Assembly (NCBI RefSeq): GCF_001307295.1
Contig: NZ_CP012700.1
Coordinates: forward strand, 2,173,001 to 2,237,000
Source: Sphingopyxis macrogoltabida
GTDB taxonomy: Bacteria; Pseudomonadota; Alphaproteobacteria; Sphingomonadales; Sphingomonadaceae
DNA length: 64,000 bases
Direction of reading: 5' to 3'
Position numbers and translations under genes: made by a program. The notes under the pieces were generated by a model that saw only the letters and a list, made by a program, of their open reading frames with translations, ran no database searches and was not told the DNA's origin. Positions 53,438 through 62,456 of this stretch are shown piece after piece. The first letter of the stretch is position 1. The number at the start of each line of letters is the position of its first letter.

Positions 53438-54933
53438 TCCGTCGCCGGAGCCTCCGCCCCGCAATAGCGCGCAACATAGGCGTGGTGTTCGGGCAGCGTC
53501 GCGACGGTGTTCGTCACATTCTCGCGGAGCATCCTCAGCAGCCGGTCGAGTTCGTCGTCGCGCAATTTCTCGGCGATCGGGTGATAGCTTTGCGGTTCGA
53601 TCCCCTGCCCCATCATCACCTGCACCCAGCTATTCTCGGCGAACAACTCCTCATTCTTGCGGAAGACGCGGCCGGTTTCGCGGAACAGCTCGATCTTCTG
53701 CTCGAGCGAGGCGGGGATCGGCATGTTCGCGACATGGCGCCAGAACGGGCTGTCGCGGCGGTTGGTCGCCTTGTAATGCAGGATTACGAAGTCGCGGATC
53801 TGTTCGATGTCCAGCCGCTGCTGGTCGTTGAACTCGGCGGCATCGCGCTCGCTGACCCGGCCGTTCGGCATCATGCGGATAAAGCGCAGTACCGCGCGCT
53901 GGATCAGGTGGACCGTCGTCGCCTCGAGCGGCTCGACGAAGCCGCCGGCCAGCCCGACAGCGACGCAGTTGCGGAACCACTGCTTGCGCCGCACCCCGCC
54001 CCTGAACTTGATATCGAACGGTTCGATCCGCGGCGTGCCGACGCTCGACATCAGCCGCTCATAAGCGGCGTCGCGCGACAGGTAGCCGCTCGAATAGACG
54101 ATGCCCGCGCCCATCCGGTGCTGCAGCGGGATGCGCCACTGCCACCCCGCATCGTGCGCGATCGCCTGCGTATAGGGCATCGGCGGGCCGAGATGGTCGG
54201 ACTGGACCGCGATCGCGCTGTCGTTCGGCAGCCAGTGCCCCCAATCCTCGAACCCCGCGTGCAGCGCGCCGTCGATCAGCAGGCCGCGAAAGCCCGTGCA
54301 GTCGACGAACATGTCGCCCTCGATCCGCCGGTCGCCGTCGAGCAATAGCGCCGCAATGTCGCCGCTCTCGCTGTCGAGTTCGACGCGCGCGATCTTGCCC
54401 TCGACGCGCCGCGCGCCATCCGCCTCGGCGAGCTTGCGGAGGAAGCGGCCATAAAGCGTCGCGTCGACATGATAAGCGTAGTTCATCCGCTCTTCGGGCA
54501 AGTGCGCGAACTTGCCCTGCAGCCCCGCGACCAGTTCGACGCAATAATCATCGTAGGATTGCTCGTGCCCGCGCGCCTTGCCGTGCAGCCAGAAATGCTG
54601 GAAGCCCGCCGACCAATGGTCCTTCCCCGACAGGCCGAAGCTGTGGAAATAGCTGTGGCCGTCGTGCTTCCAGTTGTCGAACAATATGCCGAGCTTGAAC
54701 GTCGCCTGCGCTGCGCGCATGAATTCGGGTTCGGGGATACCGAGGATGCGGTTGAAATTGACCAGCGGCGGGATCGTCGATTCCCCGACCCCGATCGTCC
54801 CGATCGCTTCGGACTCGACCAATGTCAGGTCGACGGTCGGCCCCATCGTCCGCGCGATCGCTGCCGCCATCATCCAGCCGGCGGTGCCGCCGCCTGCGAT
54901 CACGATACGGCGGACGGGTTTGTCTTCATTCAT
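53434..54933 (-). CDS. Flavin-dependent tryptophan halogenase-family protein 1
   Basis: 499 aa. FAD motif GGGTAGWMMAA, the halogenase-type Lys in ATFKLGILF and WxWxIP in GWQWRIPLQHR, so the canonical halogenase signatures are present. Homologs in sphingomonads and Caulobacter are very often beside TonB receptors, SapC and cupins in glycan loci, where true halogenation is undemonstrated. The ATG at 54933 overlaps the cupin stop; the longer frame to 55449 is shadow. Confidence 0.85.
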   Translation of the reverse strand: MNEDKPVRRIVIAGGGTAGWMMAAAIARTMGPTVDLTLVESEAIGTIGVGESTIPPLVNFNRILGIPEPEFMRAAQATFKLGILFDNWKHDGHSYFHSFGLSGKDHWSAGFQHFWLHGKARGHEQSYDDYCVELVAGLQGKFAHLPEERMNYAYHVDATLYGRFLRKLAEADGARRVEGKIARVELDSESGDIAALLLDGDRRIEGDMFVDCTGFRGLLIDGALHAGFEDWGHWLPNDSAIAVQSDHLGPPMPYTQAIAHDAGWQWRIPLQHRMGAGIVYSSGYLSRDAAYERLMSSVGTPRIEPFDIKFRGGVRRKQWFRNCVAVGLAGGFVEPLEATTVHLIQRAVLRFIRMMPNGRVSERDAAEFNDQQRLDIEQIRDFVILHYKATNRRDSPFWRHVANMPIPASLEQKIELFRETGRVFRKNEELFAENSWVQVMMGQGIEPQSYHPIAEKLRDDELDRLLRMLRENVTNTVATLPEHHAYVARYCGAEAPATE

Positions 54934-55976
54934 CGGCTGAACATCCTTAACAGGAAGGCGCGCAGCCGCCCCGCACTCTCGGGAGTGAGCGGGGCCAATA
55001 TGCCGCGGGCCGGTTCGGGAATATGGTCGGTCACATGCGCGCCATTGTCGAAGACATAATGGTCGAACATCGTGCGCCAGATCGCCTTGTCGGCGTCGGG
55101 CAGGTCGCGGATCGCGAGGATCGCGTGATGCAGCGCGTCCTGCGGCTGGCCGAGCCAGGCCGGGCTGCGCCGCCACCAGTAATTGACCAGCACATTGAAA
55201 TCTTCGAGCCCTTCGACATGGTGCCACCACATCGACGGGATGAAGATCGCGTCGCCGGGTTCCAGTTCGACGGTCCGCGCTTCGGCCATTGCATCGACGA
55301 AGCGCGGGTGCGCGGCGAGGTCGGGCGCGTCGAAATCGACCATGCTGACCACCCGGCCGGCGGGGGTATTGTCGATCGGCCCTAGATAGAGATTGGGAAA
55401 CTGCTGCGGCGGGAATAGCGTGAAGCGCCGGCGCCCCACCGCGCAGCATGCAAGATTGTCGGGAAAGTCGTTATGCGCCGCGATCCTTGTCCGCGTCCCG
55501 ATCCAGATGCTTTTCAACGGATCGCGCGCGCCAAGACCGACCGGATTCGCTTCGTCGAGTCCGTCGAAATGCGACGGGATATCAATCGACGCGAGATAGA
55601 CGGTGCGGATGTCGCGGAGCTCTTCGGCCTTGTCGAGCCCGGCGAAGATATCGCCGAGCTTGCCCGTCCCGACGCGGAAGTTCATTTCCATCGCGTCATC
55701 GTAAAACAGGCGTCCGTCGTGCCCCGGCGGACCGATCGAGACCTTGAATGCGCGATCGCGGGCGTGGTCGAGCAGGTAACGGCGCGCCGCGCGGGCTCCA
55801 TCACGGCCGGCCGCACTTTGGCCCGCCGCGACCAGCGGCCAGTCGGCGACCAGTTCGCGCAGGACAAAGGGCTCGCGCGCGCCTTCCAGCAACGCGTCGA
55901 GCCCTGCCCCCTTATCCCATATGCGCTCGGGCACCGGCGCGATGCGCTCGTAAATGGGCGTATCGCGTTCAGCCAC
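54930..55976 (-). CDS. Cupin_8/JmjC-like oxygenase-fold protein
   Basis: 348 aa. The metal motif HxD lies in AAHNDFPDN and the distal His in MWWHHVEGL, with FLFPP-like LFPPQQFPNLY between, as in Cupin_8 (FIH-like) Fe(II)/2-oxoglutarate dioxygenases. GTG start at 55976; overlaps SapC by 8 bp and the halogenase gene by 4 bp. Part of the recurring SapC-cupin-halogenase-TonB set; the substrate could be a protein such as the receptor, but this is unproven. Confidence 0.85.
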   Translation of the reverse strand: MAERDTPIYERIAPVPERIWDKGAGLDALLEGAREPFVLRELVADWPLVAAGQSAAGRDGARAARRYLLDHARDRAFKVSIGPPGHDGRLFYDDAMEMNFRVGTGKLGDIFAGLDKAEELRDIRTVYLASIDIPSHFDGLDEANPVGLGARDPLKSIWIGTRTRIAAHNDFPDNLACCAVGRRRFTLFPPQQFPNLYLGPIDNTPAGRVVSMVDFDAPDLAAHPRFVDAMAEARTVELEPGDAIFIPSMWWHHVEGLEDFNVLVNYWWRRSPAWLGQPQDALHHAILAIRDLPDADKAIWRTMFDHYVFDNGAHVTDHIPEPARGILAPLTPESAGRLRAFLLRMFSR

Positions 55977-56688
55977 TGGCGAGCCTGCGGTTCTTTCGCG
56001 CGACGAGCGCCGAAAGCTGCGACAGCGATGCCAGCGCCATGAAAATGGGCATCAGATGCCCGTCGGCATGCAGGCGCGCCAGTGCGCTGACGTCGAGCGC
56101 CTGCAGCTTCGTCTCGTCGATGATGTGAAAGCCGACGAGCGAATGGAGCGAACCGTCGTCGAGCGTCACCTCGAGGCTGAACGGTTCGAGCAGGTCATGC
56201 TCGCGCAGCGCAGCGAAAAATGCGCCGCTCGCCCGGTGACCGTCGTCGAGGTCGCCCATCCGCTCAGCAATTTCCTCGAGATAGGGCGTCGGACCGCCCT
56301 CGGCGTCGAACAGCCGCACACCTTCTCCGCCGGTCGCGATACGCGGGTGATCGAGGTCGATATGGACCTGACCCGGCCCCTCGCCGCTCGCCGGGCGTCC
56401 GATCAGGAAGGGCTGGATCGCCAGCGACCAAGGGCGATAGCGCGCGTCCCAGCGGCCACCGTCGAGGAAAAGATTTTCGGCGGGTTCAAAGCCGAACAGC
56501 GCCAGCGCAGTAAAATCGTCGCGTCCGGTCTCGCGCCGGAACAGTATCGGGAAATGGCCCTGCACGCTGCGAAACTCGCTCGGCACGGTCAGCGTCGCCA
56601 TCACCCCGTCGCCCAGTTCCGCCCCGGCATCGGCGCGCACGCGCAACTCACGGTGGCCGTTGCTGTCGAGGACGGCGTGACTGGTCAT
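55969..56688 (-). CDS. SapC family protein
   Basis: 239-aa SapC (PF07277-type) protein. Typical blocks: [48 protein letters not shown] and a C-terminal [25 protein letters not shown] stretch. Named from an S-layer-associated protein, but its function is unsettled. It regularly accompanies halogenase-like, cupin and TonB genes. The ATG at 56688 overlaps the upstream halogenase stop (ATGA); longer readings to 57006 are shadow. Confidence 0.85.
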   Translation of the reverse strand: MTSHAVLDSNGHRELRVRADAGAELGDGVMATLTVPSEFRSVQGHFPILFRRETGRDDFTALALFGFEPAENLFLDGGRWDARYRPWSLAIQPFLIGRPASGEGPGQVHIDLDHPRIATGGEGVRLFDAEGGPTPYLEEIAERMGDLDDGHRASGAFFAALREHDLLEPFSLEVTLDDGSLHSLVGFHIIDETKLQALDVSALARLHADGHLMPIFMALASLSQLSALVARKNRRLASG

Positions 56689-58250
56689 TCGGCAGCTTCT
56701 TTCTGTTCGGCCGCGGCGCGGTCGTCCGCCAGCGTATCGAGATAAAGGCGGTTGGTCGGCAACCCGGCGGCCAGCGTGCGCGCCCGCTGCCGCATCTCGG
56801 CCAGCGCGGCCAGCGCGCGGTCGCTCGCGGGCCAGCCGGCCGGCGCCGGGAAACCCATGCCATAGAGGATATATTGGTGGCTCTGCGCCGAGAAAATCTC
56901 GTCGACATAGGGAAAGTCCCATGCCGAGGGCGGCTGGCCGCGCCACAGTTCGAGCAGTTCGGCAAGGTGCGGCGGGATGTGCGCCGGGTCGCGATGCGCG
57001 CGCCAATAGGGCTCGTCGCGGCGACTGAGGACATAATGGAGCTTCAGAAACTCGACGATGCGGTCCCAGCGATAGCGGAACAATTTGTTGAAGCGCCCGG
57101 CATGGATATCCATCGCGGCGCGGTCAGCGGGAAAATTGTCGGTCAGCGCGCGCAGCGACAGTTCGATGAGCACGATCGCCGAGGCTTCGAGCGGCTCGAT
57201 GAACCCCGCCGCCAGCCCGATCGACAGGCAGTTTCTTTCCCAGAAACGCGCGCGGTGCCCGGTGCGAAAACTGATATGCTTGAACGGCACCCCGAACGCC
57301 TTCGTCTCCGGCACCGCTCCGGGCAATTCGCGCGCGATATAGTCGCGCAGGACCGCCTCCGCCCGCTCGGCGTCCATGAAGCGGCTCGAATAGACGCAGC
57401 CGATGCCGCGCCGCGACGGCAGGCCGATGTCCCAGATCCATCCCGCTTCGTGCGCGGTCGCGATCGTCTGCGACGCGATGGGGCTGCCCGGCGGCACCGG
57501 CACCTGCGACGCGATCGCGCGGTCGTTGAAGGCATGATCGCTGCGATCGATCCAGTCGACCCCCAGCGCGTCGCCGATCAGCAGCCCCTTGAAGCCGCTG
57601 CAATCGATGAACAGATCGCCCGCGATCTCCCGGCCGCTGCGCGTCGTCAGCGCCGCGATGTCGCCGTTGTCGCTATGCCGGACGCCGGTGACATGGTCGA
57701 GGATATGGGTGATCAGCGGGCTCTGCTTCGCATGTCGCGCGAGCAAGGCACCGAATTTCTCCGTCGCAAAGTGATAGGCATAGTTGGTCGCGCCCTGATA
57801 GTCGGGCATCGAGCGCTGGCGCGGCGCGAGGTGGAGATTGCACACCGCCGCCTGCGCGCTCATCGCCGCGGCGAAAGGCTGGTCGGACGCCGAAACCTGC
57901 CAGGCGGCAAGCAACTCGCCGGTCGGCAGCGCCGGCGGCGTGGTGAAGGGATGAAGGTAGCTGTCGCCCGCCGAACCATCGACCCAGCCATCGAAGCGTG
58001 ACGCCTGCTTGAACGCCCCGTCGCACGCGGCAAGAAACTCGCTCTCGTCGAGGCCGATCGTCGCCAGCGTCGTCCGGATCGTCGGCCAGGTGCCTTCGCC
58101 GACACCGACGATCGGCACATCGGGTGCCTCGACCAGCGTGATCGAGAGCGGCGCCGCCTTCGCGCGGCGCGAACCCGCGATCAGTGCTGCCGCCAGCCAG
58201 CCGGCGGTCCCCCCGCCGACGATGACAACCCTCTCCACCAAGTCGCTCAT
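56685..58250 (-). CDS. Flavin-dependent tryptophan halogenase-family protein 2 (variant motif)
   Basis: 521 aa. FAD motif [11 protein letters not shown] and the halogenase Lys in [11 protein letters not shown] are present. The WxWxIP signature reads GWIWDIGLP, with Gly instead of Pro at the last position. It is only distantly like the halogenase at 53434, so this is not a recent duplication. First gene after the TonB receptor; the 103-bp gap holds a terminator. Confidence 0.83.
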   Translation of the reverse strand: MSDLVERVVIVGGGTAGWLAAALIAGSRRAKAAPLSITLVEAPDVPIVGVGEGTWPTIRTTLATIGLDESEFLAACDGAFKQASRFDGWVDGSAGDSYLHPFTTPPALPTGELLAAWQVSASDQPFAAAMSAQAAVCNLHLAPRQRSMPDYQGATNYAYHFATEKFGALLARHAKQSPLITHILDHVTGVRHSDNGDIAALTTRSGREIAGDLFIDCSGFKGLLIGDALGVDWIDRSDHAFNDRAIASQVPVPPGSPIASQTIATAHEAGWIWDIGLPSRRGIGCVYSSRFMDAERAEAVLRDYIARELPGAVPETKAFGVPFKHISFRTGHRARFWERNCLSIGLAAGFIEPLEASAIVLIELSLRALTDNFPADRAAMDIHAGRFNKLFRYRWDRIVEFLKLHYVLSRRDEPYWRAHRDPAHIPPHLAELLELWRGQPPSAWDFPYVDEIFSAQSHQYILYGMGFPAPAGWPASDRALAALAEMRQRARTLAAGLPTNRLYLDTLADDRAAAEQKEAAE

Positions 58251-58290
58251 TGCACCCGATCCTAGGCCCGCGATGGCGCCGCGTCACGCA

Positions 58291-58322
58291 AAAGAGCCGC
58301 ACCCGGCGCGGGCGCGGCTCTC
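58291..58322 (-). terminator. Intrinsic terminator after the 61395 TonB receptor
   Basis: Stem AGAGCCGC (58294-58301) / GCGGCTCT (58315-58322), with an inner CCC/GGG; on the minus strand it is followed by TTTT (58294-58291). It probably reduces transcription from the receptor into the downstream halogenase-to-MFS genes. Confidence 0.65.
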
Positions 58323-58353
58323 TCGCCAGGGGGACTGGCTGACAAAGCCCGTC

Positions 58354-61300
58354 CTAGAAGCTGAACCTCACCCCGGCCGCATAGCGGGCAAAGCCGGGCG
58401 ATGCGAAGGTCACGTTGTTCGTGTGCCGAAGGTGTCCGCGCCGGCTTTCCCCGGTCAGGTTGATCGCCTCGACGAAGGCCGTCAGGCCGGGCATGAACTC
58501 GTAACTCGCGCTGGCGTCGATCTGCCAATATTCCTCGATATAGGTCGGGTTGGCGCCCGTCTGTGAGAGGAACTTGTCGCGCCAGTTCCATGCGACGCGC
58601 GCCTGGATCGGCCCCTTGTCGTAATAAAGGACGGCGTTCGCACTGTCGCTGAGACCGGTCAGCGCGAACTGCGTCACCGACGACGGCTGCGTATTGTCAT
58701 AAGTCGCACTGCCGTTGACGATCGTATAGTTCAGGATAACGCCGAAGCCGGTATCCCAGAAGCTGTGCTGGAGCGCGAACTCCCATCCGTTGAGCGATGC
58801 GGTCTGGTCGCTGTTGACCGGCTGGGTCACCTCGAAATTCACCAACGGATCGCCGGCTGCCGCATGGATGACCCCGGTAAAGGGCGTGTTCCCGCCACCG
58901 CCGGTGATCGTCACCGAGTCGGGGAAATTCTCGAAGATATATTGCCGAATGTCGCCGACGGTCGCACCGGTTCCCAGTGCCGCAATTGCCGCCTGCCACC
59001 GGGGCCCGTTGACCGGGGTGGTCAATCCGAAGGCGTTGGTGTCGACGCGGGTGGTCGAGATGAAATTGCTGACATCCTTGTGGAAATAACCCACCGACAC
59101 ATAGCTGTCGGGCGCATAATACCATTCGGCCGACAGGTCGATGTTCTTCGACTTGTATGGGACGAGACCCGGGTTGCCTTGCGCGCCGGTGCCGCCGCCG
59201 ACACGGAACAGTGTGTCGAGCGTCCGTCCGCCCTGCATATTGGCATAGTCGGGACGGGTGATCGTGTGGCTATACGACGCGCGCAGCTTGACATTCTCCA
59301 TCGGCGAAACGTCGAGGTCGAATGCCGGCAACCAGTTGTCGTAAGATCCCTTAAAGCGGGTGAATTGACTTTCGCCCGAGAAGACGACGTTGAACTCGTT
59401 CTCGCCGACCCAGTCGGTGGTGGCGGGCGCCGGCACCAGCGCCGCCGACAGAATATCGGTCGTTTCGTACCGGATGCCCGCGACGAAATGCGCCGGATTC
59501 TGGAACAGGTCGAATTCGGTGGCGACCTGCAGATAGGGTGCGATCGTGCGTTCGGTGATGCGGCGGTCGGTGTTGAACACGGCAAGGCAGGTGCCCGGCT
59601 GCGCAGCACCGGTCAGCGGGTTGCTGCACGTCTGGTAATTCTGTTCGACGAGGTCGGCCATCCGCTCGAAATCGAAAGTGTAAAAGCTCTCGATCATTCC
59701 CGGCTGCGCCAATCCCGGGAACTTGTCGGGCACCGTCACCAGCTTGAAAATATCGTCGGGAATGTCCGACGCCGGCCCCGCGCCGCCCCAGGTGTCGTCG
59801 TTCTGGATCGTGCCGAAGGCCGAACGCACCTTGCTGTCGATATAGGAGACCCCGAAATCGATGGTGTCGAGGAAACCCGCATCATGGTCGTAATGACCGC
59901 GGAACTGGACCTGATTGATCCGGTTGCGGAAATAGGCGTTGCGGAAGGCATTGCCGGTGGGGGTGATCAACGAGACGTCAAGCGGGTCGATCCCCGGATA
60001 CATTTCGTACGAAATCACCGGGAGATCATTTTCGAAATTGATTCCTTGCCCCCGAACCCCGAACACGGCGTTGCCCAGCGACATGCTCGAACCGAAGCGG
60101 TTGACCGGCTTCACCGTCGAGACCGAATGATGCGCATCGAACTCGATCGTCACGCCGCCCGGCGCGTCCCATTTCAGGTTGGTGCCCAGCGACTTGTTTT
60201 CGCCGCGATTCTCGGTCAGCGCGCCGCTGTACGAAAGATCCTTGCCGCCATAGAGCGCGTTCGGCCCCGGCGTCCCCGATGGCGGCCCGAAGATTTCCGA
60301 ATAAAAGAGCGGGCCGGCGATCGGACCGTCGGTCCACGCGCTCGACGTATCCTCGTGATTGAACCAGACGCCGACGTTGCTGTTCCGCGTTTCGACCGTG
60401 TTGCGCGAATAGACGTAGTCGATCGTCGCGGTCAGATCGTCGGTCGGACGGAATTGCAGGACCGCCTGCCCGTTGATCCGCTCGCGATTGATGTCGTTGA
60501 GGTCATATGAGGCGTTCTGCGGCACCTGATAGACGTCGGTCGGCCCCGGACGGTTGGTGATATTGTCGTAACGCGGATCGGGAACTTCCACGCCATTGAC
60601 GATGCGCGTCGGGTTGGCCAGCGACCCCCAATTGTTTTCGTTGCCCAGATAGCCGTCGCGCCAACCGACATTGGCGGTGTTCACGCTCGCCTTGCGCTTC
60701 TGGTACGATCCCGCAATCATGATGCCGATCCGGTCGTCGGCGAAGGTCGAACTGACAATACCCGAAATCTCGGGCGTCACCGGATTGCCCTCGTTGCGCG
60801 ATGAATCATAGACGCCCTTGACCGCGAGACTGCCGTGCGTGCCAGGCTTGTCGAGGGGGCGCGGGGTGCGGATGTTGATCGTCGAACCGATGCCGCCCGA
60901 CTCGTTCGTTGCGCGGCCGCTCTTATAGACTTCGACCGCGGCAATGCCTTCGGACGCCAGATTGGCGAAGTCGAACGAGCGCGACGACGGCGCACTGCCG
61001 CCGTCGCCGATCAGCGCGGTCGGCATCTGGCGGCCGTTCAGCGTCACGAGGTTGAACTCGGGGCCGAAGCCGCGGACCGTGACCAGCGATCCTTCGCCGT
61101 TCGAGCGGTCGATCGACACGCCCGTGATCCGCTGGAGCGATTCGGCGAGGTTGGTGTCGGGGAACTTGCCGATATCTTCGGCCGAGATCGCATCGACGAC
61201 ACCCTGCGCTTCGCGCTTGATGTTCGCCGACGCCTCGAGGCTGGCGCGGATGCCGGTGACGACGATCTCGTCGCCGCCTGCTTCGCCGTCGACGGGAGCT

Positions 61301-61395
61301 TCCTGCGCCATTGCCGCCTGCGCCATGCCCATCAGGGCCAGCGCGGAACTCCCGGCCAGAAATTTGGCAAACCACTGTTGCTGAGACGCCCGCAT
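58354..61395 (-). CDS. TonB-dependent receptor, large glycan type
   Basis: 1013 aa with signal ending AQAAMAQ. TonB box/plug: DEIVVTGIRASLEAS, DTNLAESLQRITGVSID, TVRGFGPEFN; barrel ending AAGVRFSF. This IVVTGIRASL type of about 1000 residues is the form commonly tied to oligosaccharide uptake in Caulobacter, Xanthomonas and sphingomonads. The ATG at 61395 follows GGGAGG; an in-frame GTG at 61410 is less likely. Two LacI-type operators overlap its promoter, and GH16, GH3 and transporters follow, so a beta-glucan oligomer is the probable ligand. Confidence 0.9.
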   Translation of the reverse strand: MRASQQQWFAKFLAGSSALALMGMAQAAMAQEAPVDGEAGGDEIVVTGIRASLEASANIKREAQGVVDAISAEDIGKFPDTNLAESLQRITGVSIDRSNGEGSLVTVRGFGPEFNLVTLNGRQMPTALIGDGGSAPSSRSFDFANLASEGIAAVEVYKSGRATNESGGIGSTINIRTPRPLDKPGTHGSLAVKGVYDSSRNEGNPVTPEISGIVSSTFADDRIGIMIAGSYQKRKASVNTANVGWRDGYLGNENNWGSLANPTRIVNGVEVPDPRYDNITNRPGPTDVYQVPQNASYDLNDINRERINGQAVLQFRPTDDLTATIDYVYSRNTVETRNSNVGVWFNHEDTSSAWTDGPIAGPLFYSEIFGPPSGTPGPNALYGGKDLSYSGALTENRGENKSLGTNLKWDAPGGVTIEFDAHHSVSTVKPVNRFGSSMSLGNAVFGVRGQGINFENDLPVISYEMYPGIDPLDVSLITPTGNAFRNAYFRNRINQVQFRGHYDHDAGFLDTIDFGVSYIDSKVRSAFGTIQNDDTWGGAGPASDIPDDIFKLVTVPDKFPGLAQPGMIESFYTFDFERMADLVEQNYQTCSNPLTGAAQPGTCLAVFNTDRRITERTIAPYLQVATEFDLFQNPAHFVAGIRYETTDILSAALVPAPATTDWVGENEFNVVFSGESQFTRFKGSYDNWLPAFDLDVSPMENVKLRASYSHTITRPDYANMQGGRTLDTLFRVGGGTGAQGNPGLVPYKSKNIDLSAEWYYAPDSYVSVGYFHKDVSNFISTTRVDTNAFGLTTPVNGPRWQAAIAALGTGATVGDIRQYIFENFPDSVTITGGGGNTPFTGVIHAAAGDPLVNFEVTQPVNSDQTASLNGWEFALQHSFWDTGFGVILNYTIVNGSATYDNTQPSSVTQFALTGLSDSANAVLYYDKGPIQARVAWNWRDKFLSQTGANPTYIEEYWQIDASASYEFMPGLTAFVEAINLTGESRRGHLRHTNNVTFASPGFARYAAGVRFSF

Positions 61396-61443
61396 CCCTT
61401 TTCCTCCCACATCGACCGCTCTTTTCGTGGCGGCATACCCGTT

Positions 61444-61482
61444 ATGTGAACGTTATCTAAATGGGAACGTTATCATTGTCAA
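61444..61482 (-). promoter_or_regulatory. Promoter with two LacI-type operators for the 61395 receptor
   Basis: Minus-strand -35 TTGACA (61482-61477), 17-bp spacer, -10 TAGATA (61459-61454). Palindromic sites ATGGGAAC-GTTATCAT (61461-61476) in the spacer and ATGTGAAC-GTTATCTA (61444-61459) over the -10 would block polymerase. Both share GAACGTTATC with the GH3 site. Confidence 0.65.
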
Positions 61483-61565
61483 CGCATCGACTGTCCGTTT
61501 CCGGACATTTTGCTGCGCATTTGATGCAGCAAACGTATGCAACATAATCTTGCTGACAGTAAGCT

Positions 61566-62456
61566 TCAGCGACTCCAGCGCGCGAAAATCGCCGTAGGCA
61601 GCAACAGCCCCCTCGCCTCCTCCCGCACCGCGAGTTCGCCGCATTCGATCGTCCCGGGCAGATCAGCGAACAATTGCGCCAGCAATTCGCCGATCGCCAG
61701 CGCCGACATACGCACGGCATAAACAGTCAGGAACAGCGCGCGGCTGTCGGCGTCGAGCAACCGGCGGCAGTCGGCGAGCAGCGGCGCCAGCCCCTCCTCG
61801 ATCTGCCAGCGTTCGCCGCCCGGACCGCGGCCGAACTTAGGCGGATCGAGCAGGATCGCGTCGTACCGGCGCTCGCGCCGCACCTCGCGCGCCGTGAATT
61901 TGCCGGCGTCGTCAACGATCCAGCGCACCGGCTTGTCGGCCATGTCGGCGAGCGCCGCATTCTCGCGCGCCTGCGCCACCGATTTCTTCGACGCATCGAC
62001 GTGCGTTACCGACGCGCCGATTGCGGCCAGTGCCTGGCTGCCGACCCCGGTATAGCCGAACAGGTTGAGAAAGGCCGAATCGGGTTTGTCCGCAAGCCTT
62101 TCGCGCAACCAGTCCCACACCGGCGCCATGTCAGGAAAGAAGCCGAGGTGGCGGAACGGCGTGCACGACGCGGTGAACCGCGTTTCGCGCCAGCCGAGCG
62201 GCCAGCCTCCGGAAGGTACCGGTTTGCTGTAATACCAGCGGCCGCCACCATCATCGTCCGACGCGGGGATGAACTCGCCATCGGCGGCATCCCATTCGCT
62301 GGCAGCCAACGCGGGCTGCCACATCGCCTGCGGTTCGGGGCGGATGAAGCGATAGCCGCCATAGCGTTCGAGCTTGCGCCCGCCGCCGCTGTCGATCAGC
62401 CCGTAATCATCCCAAGCCTCCCCGACGAGGGTGCGCAGGGGCGCAAGCTCAGCCAC
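61566..62456 (-). CDS. Class I SAM-dependent methyltransferase (RlmI/RlmK-like)
   Basis: 296 aa. SAM-binding NLFGYTGVGSQALAAIGA with Asp in THVDASKKSV, and the catalytic-type LDPPKFGRG motif as in RlmI/RlmK rRNA cytosine methyltransferases, though the PUA domain of RlmI is missing. An rRNA or tRNA base is the probable target. The GTG start at 62456 has GAGG 6 bp upstream and overlaps thrC by 8 bp. Confidence 0.83.
   Translation of the reverse strand: MAELAPLRTLVGEAWDDYGLIDSGGGRKLERYGGYRFIRPEPQAMWQPALAASEWDAADGEFIPASDDDGGGRWYYSKPVPSGGWPLGWRETRFTASCTPFRHLGFFPDMAPVWDWLRERLADKPDSAFLNLFGYTGVGSQALAAIGASVTHVDASKKSVAQARENAALADMADKPVRWIVDDAGKFTAREVRRERRYDAILLDPPKFGRGPGGERWQIEEGLAPLLADCRRLLDADSRALFLTVYAVRMSALAIGELLAQLFADLPGTIECGELAVREEARGLLLPTAIFARWSR

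Noticed and set aside
54934..55449. N-terminal extension of halogenase 1
   Set aside because: This part is Arg-rich, overlaps the cupin coding region and precedes the FAD motif by far too much; the start at 54933 overlaps the cupin stop cleanly.
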